Part shown: piece by piece, positions 1 to 7,302 of the stretch
Layout: each line of letters opens with the position of its first letter
Numbering within the stretch: position 1 is the first letter of the stretch
IMG/VR virus record: IMGVR_UViG_3300035670_000528
Coordinates: 1 to 40,488 of that record
Strand: one strand, 5' to 3'
Origin: a virus
DNA: 40,488 nt
Notes under the pieces: model-generated
The model's database searches: none
Seen by the model: only the letters and a program-made list of their open reading frames with translations
Told to the model about the DNA's origin: nothing
Position numbers and translations under genes: made by a program

Positions 1-118
1 CAATCATATGAGCAAGGATTGAATGCCGTTATCGCGTGGATGAAAGAGCGTGGACTGTATCATGACGCTGATTACTTCGGAGAAGGTGCAGACTTCGCAG
101 CAATACTAACCGAGCATG
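1..118. repeat. Terminal direct repeat, left copy (contig overlap)
   Basis: These bases are repeated at 40371-40488 with one difference (C at 111, A at 40481). The overlap lies inside one open reading frame and the difference is a silent Thr codon change. This is what an assembler produces from a circular or circularly permuted genome, and the silent change suggests real sequence variation in the sample. It need not be the physical phage end. Confidence 0.95.
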
Positions 119-270
119 AGCAACAAGTCAGCGCACAAAGTGACAGAAAGCTTGAGGCGGACAAAGCGCGGATGTTGGATGCGTTGAGAAAAGCCGCCGA
201 AACAACATACAGCGATAAATTACATGTTGATTGGATTGCACTAATCGCAGAAATGGAGGCAAAGGGATGA
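1..270 (+). CDS. 3' part of junction-spanning phage protein (continues from 39633)
   Basis: This is the C-terminal 89 codons of a 335-residue protein that begins at 39633 and runs through the contig junction in the same frame. The visible part is charged and mostly helical, with a Trp-rich stretch (IAWMKERG) and an EAKG end. The complete protein has a zinc-ribbon-like start and a coiled-coil middle. The stop TGA overlaps the ATG of the next gene at 267. A TTG at 19 could be mistaken for a start, but the frame is open upstream through the repeat. Function unknown; small accessory phage protein. Confidence 0.85.
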   Translation, partial: QSYEQGLNAVIAWMKERGLYHDADYFGEGADFAAILTEHEQQVSAQSDRKLEADKARMLDALRKAAETTYSDKLHVDWIALIAEMEAKG

Positions 271-509
271 GTGTAATAAACGCATTAGTAGATGCAGGAC
301 ATTCACATGAGAGTGAATTATTTAATACTGTTATGCAAGCTCATAACGAAGAAACCACCCGCCTACGCCAGCAGCTTGAGATTGCGGTGCATAAACTTGA
401 ATTACTGGAAGCGCAACACACTGGACAAGCCGGAAGCACAAAACTTTCCGACTGCATGGCAATCATGGCCAAGCAATCCCTCGCTCAAATTCGTGAATTG
501 GAGAAGTGA
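267..509 (+). CDS. Small coiled-coil phage protein
   Basis: 80 residues. The ATG at 267 overlaps the previous stop (ATGA) and is preceded by GGAGGCAAAGGG, so this start is preferred over an in-frame ATG at 231 inside the preceding gene. Residues about 25-50 (ETTRLRQQLE...KLELLEAQ) form a predicted coiled coil. No recognisable family. It is one of a chain of small, translationally coupled early genes. Confidence 0.75.
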   Translation: MSVINALVDAGHSHESELFNTVMQAHNEETTRLRQQLEIAVHKLELLEAQHTGQAGSTKLSDCMAIMAKQSLAQIRELEK

Positions 510-511
510 AG

Positions 512-958
512 ATGAGCTATACGCATGACAGAGACAAGATGCATTCAATTCATCCGCAGCTTGGTAAGTTTGACTTTATTAAGGCAAAGGATATGCGATT
601 GCAGGCTCTTTCAAAAGGCATTGGCAGCAAGGAATGGATTGAGTTTGCAACGCTGATGTTTGAGCAGTTCCCGTTCATCTATAACACGTGTCTGCTTATG
701 AACGATGAATCAAGGCTTTTACGCACACTAACCGACTGGAGAAGCATTCAATCAGCACCGAAAGATGGCACTAAGGTATTAGTCCTATTTCGCCACATCA
801 ATTATGAATACGCCGATGGCGATGAAAAGCACCAATGGCAGGAAGAATGCGAAGCCGAGTGGACTGAATTCAATGGCGGTGGCTGGGTTTGGAATGGAAT
901 CGCTGGTACTGCTGTTGCATGGAAGCCGTTGCAAATTAAATCAAAGGAACCATCATGA
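512..958 (+). CDS. Hypothetical phage protein with WRSIQSAPKDGT module
   Basis: 148 residues from the ATG at 512, which has GGAG 8 nt upstream; a GTG at 506 overlapping the previous stop is the alternative. The C-terminal half (from about residue 77) has the W-x-SI-x-SAPKDG-T-x-V-L-V-L pattern and ends in a Gly/Trp-rich stretch and AVAWKPL. That pattern is common in small phage and prophage proteins of the DUF551 type. The N-terminal half (to about residue 65) matches nothing I know. Stop overlaps the next ATG. Confidence 0.75.
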   Translation: MSYTHDRDKMHSIHPQLGKFDFIKAKDMRLQALSKGIGSKEWIEFATLMFEQFPFIYNTCLLMNDESRLLRTLTDWRSIQSAPKDGTKVLVLFRHINYEYADGDEKHQWQEECEAEWTEFNGGGWVWNGIAGTAVAWKPLQIKSKEPS

Positions 959-1158
959 TTAATCACATAGAACTGGCGAAAGAGTGTGGGGCGATACATG
1001 AAGAAGAAACTTCATTATCAACGGAGACTTTTACATTTTTTGGCAACCAACTCGCCACCTACACAAACGCGGTGATTGAGATGTGCGCGAATGTGGCAGA
1101 GACACAGAGCGGATATAAACCGGAATATAGAATCCGTGCGCTTAAAGTGAAAGGGTGA
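955..1158 (+). CDS. Hypothetical small phage protein
   Basis: 67 residues; the ATG at 955 overlaps the stop of the preceding gene (ATGA), indicating translational coupling. It resembles small phage proteins with an N-terminal acidic segment followed by a helix that starts with an aromatic residue (FFGNQLATYTNAVIEM). No catalytic motif is visible and I infer no function. Confidence 0.7.
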   Translation: MINHIELAKECGAIHEEETSLSTETFTFFGNQLATYTNAVIEMCANVAETQSGYKPEYRIRALKVKG

Positions 1159-1160
1159 GT

Positions 1161-1415
1161 ATGCCCATAACCGAAACCCAAAAACACCTAATCCACGCCG
1201 CCGTACTAACCCTAATTGGCGCACTAATAGCAATCGCATTACACGATTACACACTCGAATTACAGCGCCAGAACGACGAACTAATGCGGCTTAATATGCA
1301 ACTATTAAATGAAAATAATAACCTGCGCTGGTGCGTTCCACGTTCAAATGGACGCGCTGTAATCACGATTATTAATAATCGTCCTTTTTGTGAGGTGCAT
1401 AATGTGGTCAGTTAA
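1161..1415 (+). CDS. Small membrane protein with coiled coil
   Basis: 84 residues from the ATG at 1161, with AAAGGG about 5 nt upstream; a GTG at 1155 is possible. One hydrophobic helix (about residues 11-27, AAVLTLIGALIAIAL core) is followed by a coiled coil rich in Leu, Asn and Gln (about residues 30-55), then a short basic segment with two Cys. This is a one-pass membrane protein, most likely with the coiled coil outside the bilayer core. It lies in an early accessory cluster far from the lysis genes, so I do not call it a spanin or holin. Confidence 0.7.
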   Translation: MPITETQKHLIHAAVLTLIGALIAIALHDYTLELQRQNDELMRLNMQLLNENNNLRWCVPRSNGRAVITIINNRPFCEVHNVVS

Positions 1416-1599
1416 CAAAGCTGACCGCGCAGAAAATCAGAAATATTATCGCCAATGCGGAAAATACACGATATGCAAATATGGCGATAGATACGCACTA
1501 ACACACAGACCAGACGCGAATACGATATTTATTCATGGCTGGTTTGATTCTTTTAAGGATGCGACGGAATACTATGAGAAAAACATACAGAGCACGTAA
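1402..1599 (+). CDS. Small hypothetical protein
   Basis: 65 residues. ATG at 1402 with TGAGG at 1391-1395; a GTG at 1390 is less likely. It overlaps the end of the preceding gene by 14 nt. The protein is Tyr-rich and charged (YYRQCGKYTICKYGDRYAL, then FIHGWFDSFKDATEYYEKNI), typical of a small single-domain alpha/beta phage protein. No family recognised. Confidence 0.7.
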   Translation: MWSVNKADRAENQKYYRQCGKYTICKYGDRYALTHRPDANTIFIHGWFDSFKDATEYYEKNIQST

Positions 1600-1726
1600 G
1601 CGTAATTGTAAAAATTATGACATTTTAAAAATTGAAATGGAGGCGCATAGGATTTTTAAATATGTATTGAATAAAATGACTGAGAATTTTCAAAAGTCTC
1701 TTAATAGGCTTAGAGGAGCACCATAA
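1574..1726 (+). CDS. Very small basic protein
   Basis: 50 residues from ATG 1574; the frame is open further upstream, but the earlier start lies deep inside the neighbouring gene. Strongly basic at the N-terminus (MRKTYRARKRNCKNY). No motif beyond that. The start lacks a strong ribosome binding site, which makes this the least certain gene of the cluster. Its stop TAA overlaps an ATG that is immediately followed by another TAA (see findings). Confidence 0.5.
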   Translation: MRKTYRARKRNCKNYDILKIEMEAHRIFKYVLNKMTENFQKSLNRLRGAP

Positions 1727-1816
1727 TGTAAATTTCAGTAAAAATTGCACATAGAATTTTTGGAGGTGGTAGGATTTTATCTGTGAACTATCACTTAACT
1801 ATTGGAGGATTAACAG

Positions 1817-2971
1817 ATGCTTAGTTTTTACAATTCAGGCTTAATAAACGAAGTTTCAATCACAACATTTGGCATTAACGCAAAAGCAAATGATTCAGCA
1901 ATTGGTTATTTTGGCACAGGGTTAAAATATGCGATTGCCGTTTTGCTGCGCAACGGTCACAACATCATAATTAAATCTGGCGCAAATACATTTAATTTTC
2001 ACCTGCAAAATGAAGATGTGCGCGGTAAAAATTTCTCAATTGTTTGCATGAATGGAAAACAGCTTGGATTTACAACTGAGCTTGGTAAAAATTGGGAATT
2101 GTGGATGGCTTATCGTGAATTGTATTGCAATGCAAAAGACGAGGGTGGCGGCGTTTATGGTAATGAAATTGACGATAAATTATTCGATACAGTTATTAAA
2201 GTTACTGGATTAGATGAAATACATGAAAATAATGGACAGTTTATTTTGCAATCGACGCCAATTGCAACTTGCGAAAAGGTAACAATTCACCAGTTAAGTG
2301 ATAATGGTATTTTTTATAAAGGTATTTTGGTTGGCGCTTATAAAGGTATGCGCTACTCATATAATTTAAACTTTCCTGTTGAATTAACGGAAGATCGTAC
2401 AATTAAAAATGAATGGTCGGCTCGCTACGATTTAACAAAGCAATTGCAAACGTTGACAGATTCTGGACTGATTAAAGAATTAGTTACCGCAGAAGATGGT
2501 TACGAGCATGATTTGCTTTGGACTGATGCGACAATGTCAGTCGAGTTTAAGCAGGTTGTAGATTCGCTTATTAATCACCAGTCAAGACAATTGCATCACA
2601 GACTGAAAGATGTATTTAAAGACAAAATTAAGTCATCACTTCTTAATGCTACAAAAACAGCGCCATCAAGTCATCAAGTTGCGTTGATTGATATTGCAAG
2701 AGACTTTTTGCTTAAAATGAATTATGACGTTTCAAAATATCCAATTATGATTGGAAATCTTGGAAGTGGCGTTTTAGGGATGGCGAAAGATGATACGATT
2801 TATTTGAGTGAGCGCGTATTTTTGCAAGGCGCAAAACAAGTAACTGCAACATTGCTGGAAGAGTATTTACATCTTGAATATGATTTAAGAGATGAAACGT
2901 ATGAAATGCAAAATTTCTTGTTTGATTTACTTATTCAACAAGCTGAAATTGCGCATGGAGTAACGCTATGA
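1817..2971 (+). CDS. GHKL-type ATPase-like protein with peptidase-like C-terminus
   Basis: 384 residues; ATG 1817 with GGAGG at 1804-1808. Residues 30-37 (GYFGTGLK) look like the G2 glycine box of GHKL ATPases such as Hsp90 and MutL. Residues 101-110 (ELYCNAKDEG) look like their N-box, which carries the catalytic Glu and the Mg-binding Asn. In the known family the N-box comes first, so the motif order here is reversed, suggesting a circularly permuted ATP-binding fold. The C-terminal region has EEYLH (348-352) followed by DLRDE, placed like the HExxH helix of zinc peptidases but lacking the first His. Similar phage proteins are usually labelled only ATP-binding protein. The next gene overlaps by 4 nt. 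The ATPase role is inferred from motifs; substrate and role are unknown. Confidence 0.8.
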   Translation: MLSFYNSGLINEVSITTFGINAKANDSAIGYFGTGLKYAIAVLLRNGHNIIIKSGANTFNFHLQNEDVRGKNFSIVCMNGKQLGFTTELGKNWELWMAYRELYCNAKDEGGGVYGNEIDDKLFDTVIKVTGLDEIHENNGQFILQSTPIATCEKVTIHQLSDNGIFYKGILVGAYKGMRYSYNLNFPVELTEDRTIKNEWSARYDLTKQLQTLTDSGLIKELVTAEDGYEHDLLWTDATMSVEFKQVVDSLINHQSRQLHHRLKDVFKDKIKSSLLNATKTAPSSHQVALIDIARDFLLKMNYDVSKYPIMIGNLGSGVLGMAKDDTIYLSERVFLQGAKQVTATLLEEYLHLEYDLRDETYEMQNFLFDLLIQQAEIAHGVTL

Positions 2972-3456
2972 CCAAAAAACGCCACCCACACGCAACAAAC
3001 TTCAAGCGCGACAAAACAATCACTGAAAATGAAGCAGGTAAAATTGTCGCAATCTATAACCAATGGAAGCGCATGGATTACTTTGTCGCAAAAGATGTAA
3101 AGCAGGCTATTAGCGCAATCTCTAGCCAGGCAATCCAGCGTTACTTGTGGATTGGTCGCGAGCTTGGATTATTTGCATTTAAAATCAAACCAGTTGGCAA
3201 TATTCCAGCGATCTATCAATGCGTTAAACTTGATGATCCAATGGTGAAATTAACGCCACATATCGTTGAAACAAAGCATCGTAGAAAAGTGGCTGAGATT
3301 ATCACGCACGATACGCCATGCGCGTTGGCTAATTTACTTGGATATGTGCCGATTGACCACGAATGCAAACCAAGGTTGGTTATTAATGATTATCGTGGCG
3401 GCAAGATTGAGCGTGCGCGTAGTAAGGTTTTTGTTAGCGGGGAGTGGAGGTTATGA
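2968..3456 (+). CDS. Putative winged-helix-like phage protein
   Basis: 162 residues, ATG 2968 overlapping the stop of the GHKL-like gene (ATGA), so the two are translationally coupled. The first half contains a helix-turn-helix-like pattern (SSQAIQRYLWIGRELGLF, about residues 47-64) preceded by a basic N-terminus rich in Lys/His. The second half contains CKPRLVINDYRGGK. I infer a nucleic-acid-binding protein, perhaps a partner of the upstream ATPase, but no family is certain. Confidence 0.65.
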   Translation: MTKKRHPHATNFKRDKTITENEAGKIVAIYNQWKRMDYFVAKDVKQAISAISSQAIQRYLWIGRELGLFAFKIKPVGNIPAIYQCVKLDDPMVKLTPHIVETKHRRKVAEIITHDTPCALANLLGYVPIDHECKPRLVINDYRGGKIERARSKVFVSGEWRL

Positions 3457-3806
3457 TGACTGATCGTGAATTGTTGGAGTTGGCGTCTAAGGCGGCTGGA
3501 TTGAAGCATGTTGATTATAGCAATGTTGATTACGATGGTCGTCTTGGAATCATGTTGGTTGATGAGTTTGGTCGCCATACAATCTCATGGTCACCACTAA
3601 CAGACGACGGTGACGCGCTTAGATTGGCGGTGAAGTTAAATATTGAGATTGCAATAAACCCTGGAACGCAATCTTCAAGAGTTTACATTCATCGCTATGG
3701 AGTTGATTCATTTGGAATAACAAATCTGCATAAAGGTGATGCTGTTGCCGCCACCCGCCGCGCAATAGTCCATGCAGCAGCTGAAATTGGAAAGGCAATG
3801 CCATGA
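3453..3806 (+). CDS. DUF2591-like phage protein
   Basis: 117 residues from ATG 3453 (GGAGG directly upstream; GTG 3444 and ATG 3456 are alternatives). It begins MTDRELLELASKAAG, has WSPLTDDGDALRLAVKL in the middle and ends with RAIVHAAAEIGKA. That is the pattern of the DUF2591 family of small phage proteins. The biochemical function of that family is unknown. It overlaps both neighbours by a few bases. Confidence 0.8.
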   Translation: MMTDRELLELASKAAGLKHVDYSNVDYDGRLGIMLVDEFGRHTISWSPLTDDGDALRLAVKLNIEIAINPGTQSSRVYIHRYGVDSFGITNLHKGDAVAATRRAIVHAAAEIGKAMP

Positions 3807-3940
3807 CCGAAGACGAAAACGACGAACTATACGCCGATGAAATTGAAGCGGATCGCCAGTATTACGAATTGCGGAACCTGCACTCGGATTATCAGCGGTC
3901 TATGCATGATTATGGATTAAAGGAGAGTGATTTTGGATAG
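3803..3940 (+). CDS. Very small acidic protein
   Basis: 45 residues (begins MTEDENDELYADEIEADR, ends ESDFG, stop TAG). The ATG at 3803 overlaps the stop of the preceding gene, with AAAGG just upstream. The reading frame fills an otherwise empty stretch and is strongly acidic. Predicted to be one helix. No family. Confidence 0.6.
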   Translation: MTEDENDELYADEIEADRQYYELRNLHSDYQRSMHDYGLKESDFG

Positions 3941-4271
3941 AAAACCGCACAAACACGCAGAATTGATTAAGGCTTGGGCTGATGGGGCTGAGATTGAAAT
4001 GTATAGCGACATTATGAAAGAGTGGGTATTTATTATATCCCCAAGTTGGTGTGCTGATATGGAATACCGCATCAAACCTGAGCCGAAGCCAGATTTTGTT
4101 TATTGCGCATGTTTTGATTTTGATGCACTAGATGAGCATAAAATTATGATGACGGATTTAACAATACATAATGATAACTACTTTTCATATCCTTATAATC
4201 ACAACCTAAAACTAACCTTCGACGGAGAAACTGGAAAACTTAAATCAGCCGAGGTGATTAATAATGATTAA
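3933..4271 (+). CDS. Hypothetical phage protein
   Basis: 112 residues. I choose the TTG at 3933 because AAAGGAG (3918-3924) is correctly spaced for it, and too close to the GTG at 3927. The protein then begins MDRKPHKHAELIKAWADGAEIE. This N-terminus occurs in many small phage proteins: a helix with KHAE/IKAWADG, then W and EYRIKP. The second half is an acidic beta-rich domain. Function unknown. Confidence 0.75.
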   Translation: MDRKPHKHAELIKAWADGAEIEMYSDIMKEWVFIISPSWCADMEYRIKPEPKPDFVYCACFDFDALDEHKIMMTDLTIHNDNYFSYPYNHNLKLTFDGETGKLKSAEVINND

Positions 4272-4389
4272 CCACGAAGAAATCGCCCGCCATCGTGCTG
4301 AAATATCGGAATGGTCGCGCGGGAATTTGTTTAGAAATATTTTTTTTCAGGCTATGACGCTATTATGGGAGAGTCGTGATGTCAGGTAA
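4264..4389 (+). CDS. Very small hypothetical protein
   Basis: 41 residues (begins MINHEEIARHRAEISEW, ends LLWESRDVR). The ATG at 4264 overlaps the end of the preceding gene and the stop at 4387-4389 overlaps the start of the next gene. It therefore fits exactly in the coupled chain. The start resembles the MINHIELAKE start at 955. No function can be given. Confidence 0.55.
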   Translation: MINHEEIARHRAEISEWSRGNLFRNIFFQAMTLLWESRDVR

Positions 4390-4558
4390 ATACACGCCAG
4401 GCCAGTTGCAATCAATGGCAATTCAATTCAATCAATATTACTCTGTTGGTGATCCTCGTGCGGTTTTTATGATTGAAATGCTGGCAGCCGTTACAAATAA
4501 CACTGAGCAAGAATGCTTAGAAAAAATCAATAAATTAGCTATGGGTGAATCGCTATGA
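4379..4558 (+). CDS. Small hypothetical protein
   Basis: 59 residues from ATG 4379 (GGAGAG upstream; GTG 4376 also possible). Helical with a Gln-rich start (YTPGQLQSMAIQFNQYYSVGDPRAVFMIEM). Similar short phage proteins begin with a PEQLQ-type helix. Stop overlaps the next ATG. Function unknown. Confidence 0.65.
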   Translation: MSGKYTPGQLQSMAIQFNQYYSVGDPRAVFMIEMLAAVTNNTEQECLEKINKLAMGESL

Positions 4559-4923
4559 ATCCACTAAGTACCCAAATCGGCGGCACTCACTACGCCAGTC
4601 TTAAATATCAACCAATCGAATTTGCAACAGACGCAAAACTAACGCCATGCCAGTTTTCAGTGGTTAAATATGTTACGCGCTACAAGGATAAAAACGGATT
4701 GCAGGATTTGCAGAAGGCGATGCATTTTTGTGATATTGGGGCGCGGATTGATGGAAAGCAAACGGATGATGATACGGCTTGGTTGAGTGCGCTGGTTTAT
4801 AGGTATGTGCAGGAGAATGAGCTATCGCCAGAGCAGGATGCAGCGATCTCACAAGTTGTCATGAATCGCGATTATGCGGCGGCTAAGCGGGTTATTGAGT
4901 TTATGGTGGGGGAGTATAAATGA
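4555..4923 (+). CDS. DUF3310 family protein
   Basis: 122 residues. The N-terminal half has the diagnostic DUF3310 pattern: QIGGTHY, then YQPIEF, then KYVTRYKDKNGLQDLQKA. This small helical domain is widespread in phages as a stand-alone protein or nucleotide-metabolism accessory. Its biochemical role is not established. It is coupled to both neighbours by overlapping start/stop codons. Confidence 0.85.
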   Translation: MNPLSTQIGGTHYASLKYQPIEFATDAKLTPCQFSVVKYVTRYKDKNGLQDLQKAMHFCDIGARIDGKQTDDDTAWLSALVYRYVQENELSPEQDAAISQVVMNRDYAAAKRVIEFMVGEYK

Positions 4924-5567
4924 TCGAACAATTAATAAACCAAATTTCTCAACTTTCACTAGATGAAAAAATTGAGGCTATCAATAAAATTAAATTAAAA
5001 CTGCATGAAATTAGCCCATTTAAAAACGAGCCTGTAGACTGCGTTTTATGGGTTAAAAACGATCAGGTACATGCTAATGATTACAACCCAAATTCGGTAG
5101 CGCCACCAGAAATGGAATTGCTACGTTTATCAATTGACGCTGATGGATATACTCAGCCAATTGTGTCAATGCCTAGCGATGGTCGATATGAAGTTGTTGA
5201 CGGCTTTCACCGTCACAGGGTAGGAAAAGAAATTCCACAAATAACTGAGCGTGTGCATGGATATTTGCCATTAGTTCAGATTCGTACAAGCCAAGAAGAT
5301 AAATCTAATCGTATGGCTTCCACTATTCGACACAATCGCGCACGTGGTGAGCATAAAGTTGATTCAATGGCTGAAATTGTCATTGAGTTAAAGCGTAGAT
5401 TTTGGTCAGATGAAAAAATCGCTAAAGAATTGGGCATGGAACCTGACGAAGTATTGAGATTAACTCAGGTAACAGGCTTAGCGCTATTATTCAAAGATCA
5501 AGAATTTAGCGCGGCATGGGAAGCAGACACATTGCGCGACATTGAGGGTGAAGATGAAATCGAATGA
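4920..5567 (+). CDS. ParB-like (IbrB-type) protein
   Basis: 215 residues. Residues 76-82 (GYTQPIV) and 92-100 (VVDGFHRHR) are the two signature segments of the ParB/sulfiredoxin fold, and IRHNRARG follows. A helix-turn-helix-like segment (SDEKIAKELGMEPDEVLRLTQV) lies at about 160-180. It is encoded two genes before a PAPS-reductase-like protein, the arrangement of the ibrB-ibrA pair described from an E. coli prophage-like element. Likely DNA- or nucleotide-binding; catalytic activity is not shown by the sequence. Confidence 0.8.
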   Translation: MIEQLINQISQLSLDEKIEAINKIKLKLHEISPFKNEPVDCVLWVKNDQVHANDYNPNSVAPPEMELLRLSIDADGYTQPIVSMPSDGRYEVVDGFHRHRVGKEIPQITERVHGYLPLVQIRTSQEDKSNRMASTIRHNRARGEHKVDSMAEIVIELKRRFWSDEKIAKELGMEPDEVLRLTQVTGLALLFKDQEFSAAWEADTLRDIEGEDEIE

Positions 5568-5943
5568 TGATGGAATATGGCATCCTTACTGGCTGTGGGA
5601 AGAAATTAATTACAATATGTGGGGTGATGTTGAAAATAAAAAACAATGGCTACAATCAGCAATAGAATTTACAGGAAACCATATTTTATATGGTGAGTGG
5701 ATGATGAATGTTGCTAATAACTGGAAATACTCATGCGAGCATCATCTAACAAAATTAGATACCAACAGAAAAGCGTGGATTGGTCATGCTGCCGTTGCTT
5801 TTGCGATTCAATGTCCAGAGGATATTGTTAGGCAAGCATGGGGATTTTTAACCGAACAGCAACAGATAGACGCAAACAATCAGGCGCTTAATGCGATTAA
5901 CTATTGGGAGGAAAATTATGCCAAAAACATACATGGAAATTGA
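5554..5943 (+). CDS. Conserved-looking protein between IbrB- and IbrA-like genes
   Basis: 129 residues from ATG 5554 (GAGGGTGAAG upstream). It overlaps the ParB-like gene by 14 nt and the PAPS-reductase-like gene by 26 nt. Rich in Trp, Tyr and Asn: HPYWLWEE near the start, YSCEHHLT, NRKAWIGHAA, then PEDIVRQAWGFLT. No known domain recognised. The tight overlap on both sides argues that it works with the flanking IbrB/IbrA-like proteins. Confidence 0.75.
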   Translation: MKSNDDGIWHPYWLWEEINYNMWGDVENKKQWLQSAIEFTGNHILYGEWMMNVANNWKYSCEHHLTKLDTNRKAWIGHAAVAFAIQCPEDIVRQAWGFLTEQQQIDANNQALNAINYWEENYAKNIHGN

Positions 5944-7141
5944 TGTGCTAACGGCAGCGCAACAAAGAATTGAATGGACGTTTGATAATTTTGATAAAAT
6001 ATATTGCTCGTTCTCGGCAGGTAAAGACTCAGGCGTTATGACGCATCTTGTTTGCGAAGAAGCGCGCAAGCGCGGGCGTAAAATTGGCTTGTTTTTTCTT
6101 GATTGGGAGTGCCAATTCACGCATACAATTGAGTTTGCAGAAAAAATTTATTATGAATACTCTGACTGCATTGTGCCTTACTGGATTGCATTGCCAATTA
6201 AAACATGGAACGCATGCTCAACTCATGACCCTGAATGGACTGCTTGGGATCAATCTAAGCGCAATTTATGGGTTAGAGAACCTAGTAAAATATCCATTAC
6301 AAATCCAGAATCAATGCCTTTTTGGTATGAAGGTATTATGTTTGAGGAATTTGTACCTACATTTGGTCAATGGCTAGCTCAAGGTGAAAAGTGCGCGTGC
6401 TTTGTCGGCATTAGAGCGCAAGAATCGTTAAACCGTTTTCGCACGCTTGCCAGAGAAAAGCCAATGTACGATAACAAGCCATTTACAACAAACGTTGTTG
6501 AAAACGTTTGGAATGTTTACCCGATTTACGATTGGGATACCTCTGACATTTGGAAATATCACGGAAAAACAGGAAAGTCATATAACAAGCTTTACGACAA
6601 AATGCACCAAGCTGGATTGTCTATTCACCAAATGCGAATATGCGAGCCTTTTGGAGATGAAAGCCGCAAAGGATTATGGTTATATCAGGTAATTGAGCCA
6701 TCTATTTGGGCGCGCTTGGTTATGCGTGTTAATGGTGCAAACACTGGGAAAATGTATTCTAATACTCGCGGCAATGTTATGGGCAATCACACGATAACAT
6801 TGCCAGAAGGACACACATGGGAATCTTTTGCAAAGTCAATACTTGAAAGCACCCCGCCAAAAACAAAAGAGCATTACAAAAATAAAATTGCGGTATATAT
6901 TAAATGGTGGATGAATCACGGATATGAAAACGGAATACCTGATGAAGCGCCAATTAAAATAGAAAATGCTGGCAAAGCGCCATCATGGCGTAGGGTTTGC
7001 AAGACTCTATTGCGCAATGACTACTGGTGCAAATATTTAGGATTTAGCCCGACTAAAACATCCGCTTACACTAAATACACAGATTTAATGAAGCGTAGGC
7101 GTAAAGACTGGAATATTTTTAATGACATCTCCGCGCAATAG
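5918..7141 (+). CDS. IbrA-like PAPS-reductase-family protein
   Basis: 407 residues from ATG 5918, with GGGAGG at 5907-5912. The PP-loop SAGKDSG (33-39) of adenine-nucleotide alpha hydrolases/PAPS reductases is intact, followed by LFFLDWECQFTHTIEF as in this family. The C-terminal half (WKYHGKTGKSYNKLYDKM, CEPFGDES, about 310-400 basic) fits the DUF3440/IbrA type rather than true CysH. It probably adenylates or binds ATP to act on a sulfur or nucleic-acid substrate. Paired with the ParB-like gene upstream. The exact reaction is unknown. Confidence 0.85.
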   Translation: MPKTYMEIDVLTAAQQRIEWTFDNFDKIYCSFSAGKDSGVMTHLVCEEARKRGRKIGLFFLDWECQFTHTIEFAEKIYYEYSDCIVPYWIALPIKTWNACSTHDPEWTAWDQSKRNLWVREPSKISITNPESMPFWYEGIMFEEFVPTFGQWLAQGEKCACFVGIRAQESLNRFRTLAREKPMYDNKPFTTNVVENVWNVYPIYDWDTSDIWKYHGKTGKSYNKLYDKMHQAGLSIHQMRICEPFGDESRKGLWLYQVIEPSIWARLVMRVNGANTGKMYSNTRGNVMGNHTITLPEGHTWESFAKSILESTPPKTKEHYKNKIAVYIKWWMNHGYENGIPDEAPIKIENAGKAPSWRRVCKTLLRNDYWCKYLGFSPTKTSAYTKYTDLMKRRRKDWNIFNDISAQ

Positions 7142-7164
7142 CAGTTAAACTACCACTAGGCTAG

Positions 7165-7212
7165 ACGCGATTAGCTATCGTCGTGACAAGGGGGCAACCC
7201 GTGATGCGCCCC
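7165..7212 (+). other. Two adjacent hairpins in intergenic region
   Basis: Hairpin one: CGAT 7168-7171 pairs with ATCG 7177-7180, extended by ACG/CGT with a one-base bulge (7165-7184). Hairpin two: GGGGCA 7191-7196 pairs with TGC-(G)-CCCC 7205-7212 with one bulged G and an 8-nt loop. No T-run follows, so this is not a standard terminator. It sits just upstream of a plausible promoter in the 161-bp gap after the IbrA-like gene. Confidence 0.4.
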
Positions 7213-7227
7213 TGCATAAATTAAAAT

Positions 7228-7256
7228 TTGCTTACATAAGTTATTTGCAGTATTAT
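7228..7256 (+). promoter_or_regulatory. Putative sigma70-type promoter
   Basis: TTGCTT (7228-7233), 17-nt spacer, TATTAT (7251-7256). It lies in an AT-rich stretch and would drive the 124-residue gene at 7303 and the primase/helicase. Assignment is by consensus match only. Confidence 0.4.
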
Positions 7257-7302
7257 AAAAATGCTGGTTTCAGCATAACATTTTTTATATAGAAGGATTT
7301 CT

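Noticed and set aside
1-118. Physical direct terminal repeats as in T7-like phages
   Set aside because: The repeat is short, inside a coding gene, equals a typical assembly overlap, and the genome layout is not T7-like.
1766-1786. Leader peptide (GTG start) before the GHKL-like gene
   Set aside because: The start codon would overlap its own ribosome site, and the peptide has only six codons.
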